Source: Riptortus pedestris
Lineage: Eukaryota; Arthropoda; Insecta; Hemiptera; Alydidae
Direction: 5' to 3'
Length of the DNA stretch: 64,000 nt
Assembly (NCBI GenBank): GCA_019009955.1
Contig: CM032228.1
Location: 229,127,501-229,191,500, forward strand
Part shown: positions 62,353 through 64,000 of the stretch, one piece after another
Layout: each line of letters opens with the position of its first letter
How positions within the stretch are numbered: position 1 is the stretch's first letter
The notes under the pieces: model-generated
Told to the model about the DNA's origin: nothing
Seen by the model: the letters and a program-made list of their open reading frames with translations, nothing else
Databases searched by the model: none
Program-made: the position numbers and the translations under genes

Positions 62353-63831
62353 CATTATAGCTTTTAATGGGGTACCTTCGCTAGGGGATAAGTGAGTTGG
62401 GGTATGGGAAAAACTGGGCGGGGAAGAGTAGAGGGACAGTGGGGGGGTTCCAGGTTTGTCATAGGAGAGGCGGCGAGGGATAGAAGATAATCTCTGACCG
62501 CCGCTTCGTTGGGTCAAGGATTTAGATGAGGGAGTTAAAGGGACGGAGGGATTAGCGGAAGGTTGCATAGGATTAGGTGCAGTGTTAGAGATACTCTCAG
62601 CTGCGGGCGCAGGCAGCGCGGTGGTGGTGGGAGCAGGCTGGCTGTTATCAGGCGTAATCAGCTCGCTGCTTGGATGTTGGGGTTGGGTGGAAGGAGGGGG
62701 GATAGATAGAGTCTGGCGACCGGGGAGAGGGGCATCCTCGGTTACTCTCGGCTCGCTACGAGTATCCTCGGCCCCGCTAGGAGGTAGGGATGGCTCGGGC
62801 AAGGTCGGGAGGCCTCGGACGCCGTCGGAGCCCAGCGCCTTCCCCTCCTCTCCCTCATTGTTTATGAGATGGATTAAATCTGTTTGAGTACTTGTAGTAT
62901 TATAAGTCTTATCTCTGGCAACTTCAGAATATGAACTCTTTGTTGCTCGGGGAAACGAATTAATATAAATTGTTCTTGCTTGATGATACGAAATTTTACT
63001 TTTAGCTATTATTTTTGCTATTTCGTATTCTTCCTGGTATTTAGGGCACTGCCGATACCAAGACGGGTGAGGTCCCTTACAGACGTTACATTTAGCTGGT
63101 CTCGAGCATTGGCCCTCATGCCTCGCTTCGCTACAGCTCCTGCACACTGCTTGCTTGTTACAACGTTTCGCAGTATGCCCAAAGAAAAAACATTTGTTGC
63201 AGCGAAGTGGAGGCGTGACGTAAAGTTCGACCGGTAGTATTCTATAGGCTACTTTAATTTCCTTAGGGGGCAAAGGGCTCCCAAAAGTAAGAATGTATTT
63301 ATTAGTGAGGTGTACGTTACCGTTCCGATAATATGAAACTCTTTCAACGTTGGTTACTCCCTGCCCTTCTAATTCTTTCTGAATGTTCTCAACAGTTTCG
63401 TATTCCAGATCAAACCACGTTATTGTCCCCTTCGAGGAATTTAAACTTTTATGGGGAGTAACGTCTATATCGACGCCGAAGAGGGATTTGCAGTCTAATA
63501 GTTTATTCGATTGTAAAGGTTCCTTCGTTTCTATCAAAATTGTACCATCTCTCAGCTTCTTCAGGCTCCTGCACTCCCCTGCTACCTTCTTTAAGTCTCT
63601 GTATACTAGGATGGGGGATACCCTTTTAAGGTCACCTTCTCCCCTCCTGGAAACAACCAGGTACTTGGGAACGAAAGAGAAGGGGCTTAGATACGGGGCA
63701 GAGCCCTGGGAAAAAAGGTATGAAGAGTCAGGGATTTTCCTGCTCATGCGCTTAGCGTGCAGATGCTCTGGGAATCCAGTAAGATCGGGAGGATCCGTAT
63801 GAAAGTCTAATTTCCTTTTCTTGTTAGCCAT
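62284..63831 (-). CDS. LINE ORF1 protein, array unit 4, two substitutions
   Basis: 515 codons with intact zinc knuckles. Relative to units 1-2 it has F74I (SPILVYRD) and P281S (SKISYHQ). The same chimeric C-terminus is encoded. Last complete ORF1 before the window edge. Confidence 0.88.
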   Translation of the reverse strand: MANKKRKLDFHTDPPDLTGFPEHLHAKRMSRKIPDSSYLFSQGSAPYLSPFSFVPKYLVVSRRGEGDLKRVSPILVYRDLKKVAGECRSLKKLRDGTILIETKEPLQSNKLLDCKSLFGVDIDVTPHKSLNSSKGTITWFDLEYETVENIQKELEGQGVTNVERVSYYRNGNVHLTNKYILTFGSPLPPKEIKVAYRILPVELYVTPPLRCNKCFFFGHTAKRCNKQAVCRSCSEARHEGQCSRPAKCNVCKGPHPSWYRQCPKYQEEYEIAKIIAKSKISYHQARTIYINSFPRATKSSYSEVARDKTYNTTSTQTDLIHLINNEGEEGKALGSDGVRGLPTLPEPSLPPSGAEDTRSEPRVTEDAPLPGRQTLSIPPPSTQPQHPSSELITPDNSQPAPTTTALPAPAAESISNTAPNPMQPSANPSVPLTPSSKSLTQRSGGQRLSSIPRRLSYDKPGTPPLSLYSSPPSFSHTPTHLSPSEGTPLKAIMRVSSNIHTKFHKIRFSRLCVKR

Positions 63832-63856
63832 TTTTTATTTATTTATTTACTTATTA

Positions 63857-64000
63857 TGTTAGGTTACACGAGCGCCGACCTACGGAAACGGCCGAACTAA
63901 TCCGGAAACTTCCGACAAAAGCCGCACACACACTTCATAAAAATGCAAATATCTCGGTTAATATTCAAGATAGAGAATAAATGTATGGAACAATATTTAT
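63857..64000 (-). mobile_element. HINE fragment at window end
   Basis: ggttacacgagcgccgacct, gaaacggccgaactaatccg and gcaaatatctcggttaatat, identical to earlier units, up to the window edge. Whether a fifth ORF1 or an ordinary HINE follows cannot be seen. Confidence 0.8.

Larger units (their letters stand above)
55471..64000 (-). repeat. Tandem array of ~2.11 kb ORF1/HINE/CTAGCT units
   Basis: Units begin at 'cattatagcttttaatgggg': 55471 (unit 0, missing ~1,566 bp), 56022, 58133, 60245 and 62353; spacings of complete units are 2111, 2112 and 2108 bp. Each complete unit reads, left to right, ORF1 (minus strand), its short leader, a HINE S fragment (minus), (TA)n, a CTAGCT fragment, and the next ORF1. 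Units differ by only a few bases: units 3 and 4 are preceded by HINE pieces with one fewer C in the C run (ctcccctccc), and the TA and TTTG tracts vary. The array leaves the window at 64000. Confidence 0.92.

Noticed and set aside
55471..64000. CRISPR array or gene cluster reading of the regular repeats
   Set aside because: The units are 2.1 kb eukaryotic repeat composites with retrotransposon ORFs; there is no short-repeat/spacer pattern and no cas-like gene.

Overview
The window looks like repeat-dense, AT-rich, non-coding nuclear DNA from an invertebrate animal, most likely an arthropod. The grounds are the repertoire: non-LTR retrotransposons of the endonuclease-RT-RNase H type, Tc1 and piggyBac relics, a Ty3/gypsy relic, a tRNA-derived SINE, DINE-1-like elements, and a repeat carrying the 'aacggctgaaccgaatttt' word common in arthropod genomes. 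The species cannot be named from this. There are no operons, ribosome binding sites or CRISPR arrays. Apart from one unrecognised candidate exon near 28.2 kb, every long reading frame belongs to a transposable element or is a by-product of (TA)n tracts or an antisense shadow.

The dominant component is a family of more than 35 copies on both strands, here called HINE (Helentron/DINE-1-like interspersed element, an inference from structure). Its 5' end is AGCAGATTTCCC inside the perfect palindrome GATTTCCCTTAAGGGAAATC. A (TA)n tract follows about 130 bp in, then a core, and at the 3' end GGGAAATCTGCT (exact inverse of the 5' end) just before a short hairpin ACGCAGCCCCTGCGT and GACGGAC, with T on both flanks. 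Short (S), medium (M) and long (L) variants share both ends. Other elements have inserted into HINEs, often in the (TA)n tract: a ~775 bp 'CTAGCT repeat', a Penelope-like fragment, and a SINE.

Layout: 1-5 kb HINEs and CTAGCT repeats; 5.6-8.4 kb a 'GCGGGTTGCC repeat' carrying a broken piggyBac element with TTAA flanks; 9-10 kb a LINE tail and HINE; 10.4-14.7 kb two copies of a 'TAACCCG repeat', one carrying a foldback insertion with a 14 bp target duplication, the other a Tc1-like element itself split by a HINE; 15-25 kb nested HINEs; 26-32 kb LINE relics, SINEs, an unrecognised exon-like frame and a composite segment repeated in inverse orientation at 46.6-47.7 kb; 32-36 kb head-to-tail and nested HINEs; 36.1-42.4 kb a nearly intact minus-strand LINE (LINE-1A) with a 14 bp target duplication; 42.7-44.3 kb a Ty3/gypsy relic holding a candidate solo LTR; 45-50.5 kb more HINEs; 50.6-55.5 kb a second minus-strand LINE (LINE-2B) with a large deletion in ORF2; and 55.5-64 kb (running off the window) a tandem array of ~2.11 kb units.

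Each array unit contains an intact 515-codon LINE ORF1 (gag-like, three zinc knuckles) joined to HINE and CTAGCT-repeat pieces, so that the last 22 residues of the protein are read from antisense CTAGCT-repeat sequence. The array abuts the 3' stub of the LINE-2B ORF1 that retains the ordinary C-terminus, so it appears to have grown from that element. The four complete units are nearly identical, pointing to recent amplification or an assembly effect. 'LINE-1A' and 'LINE-2B' are labels for this window only.
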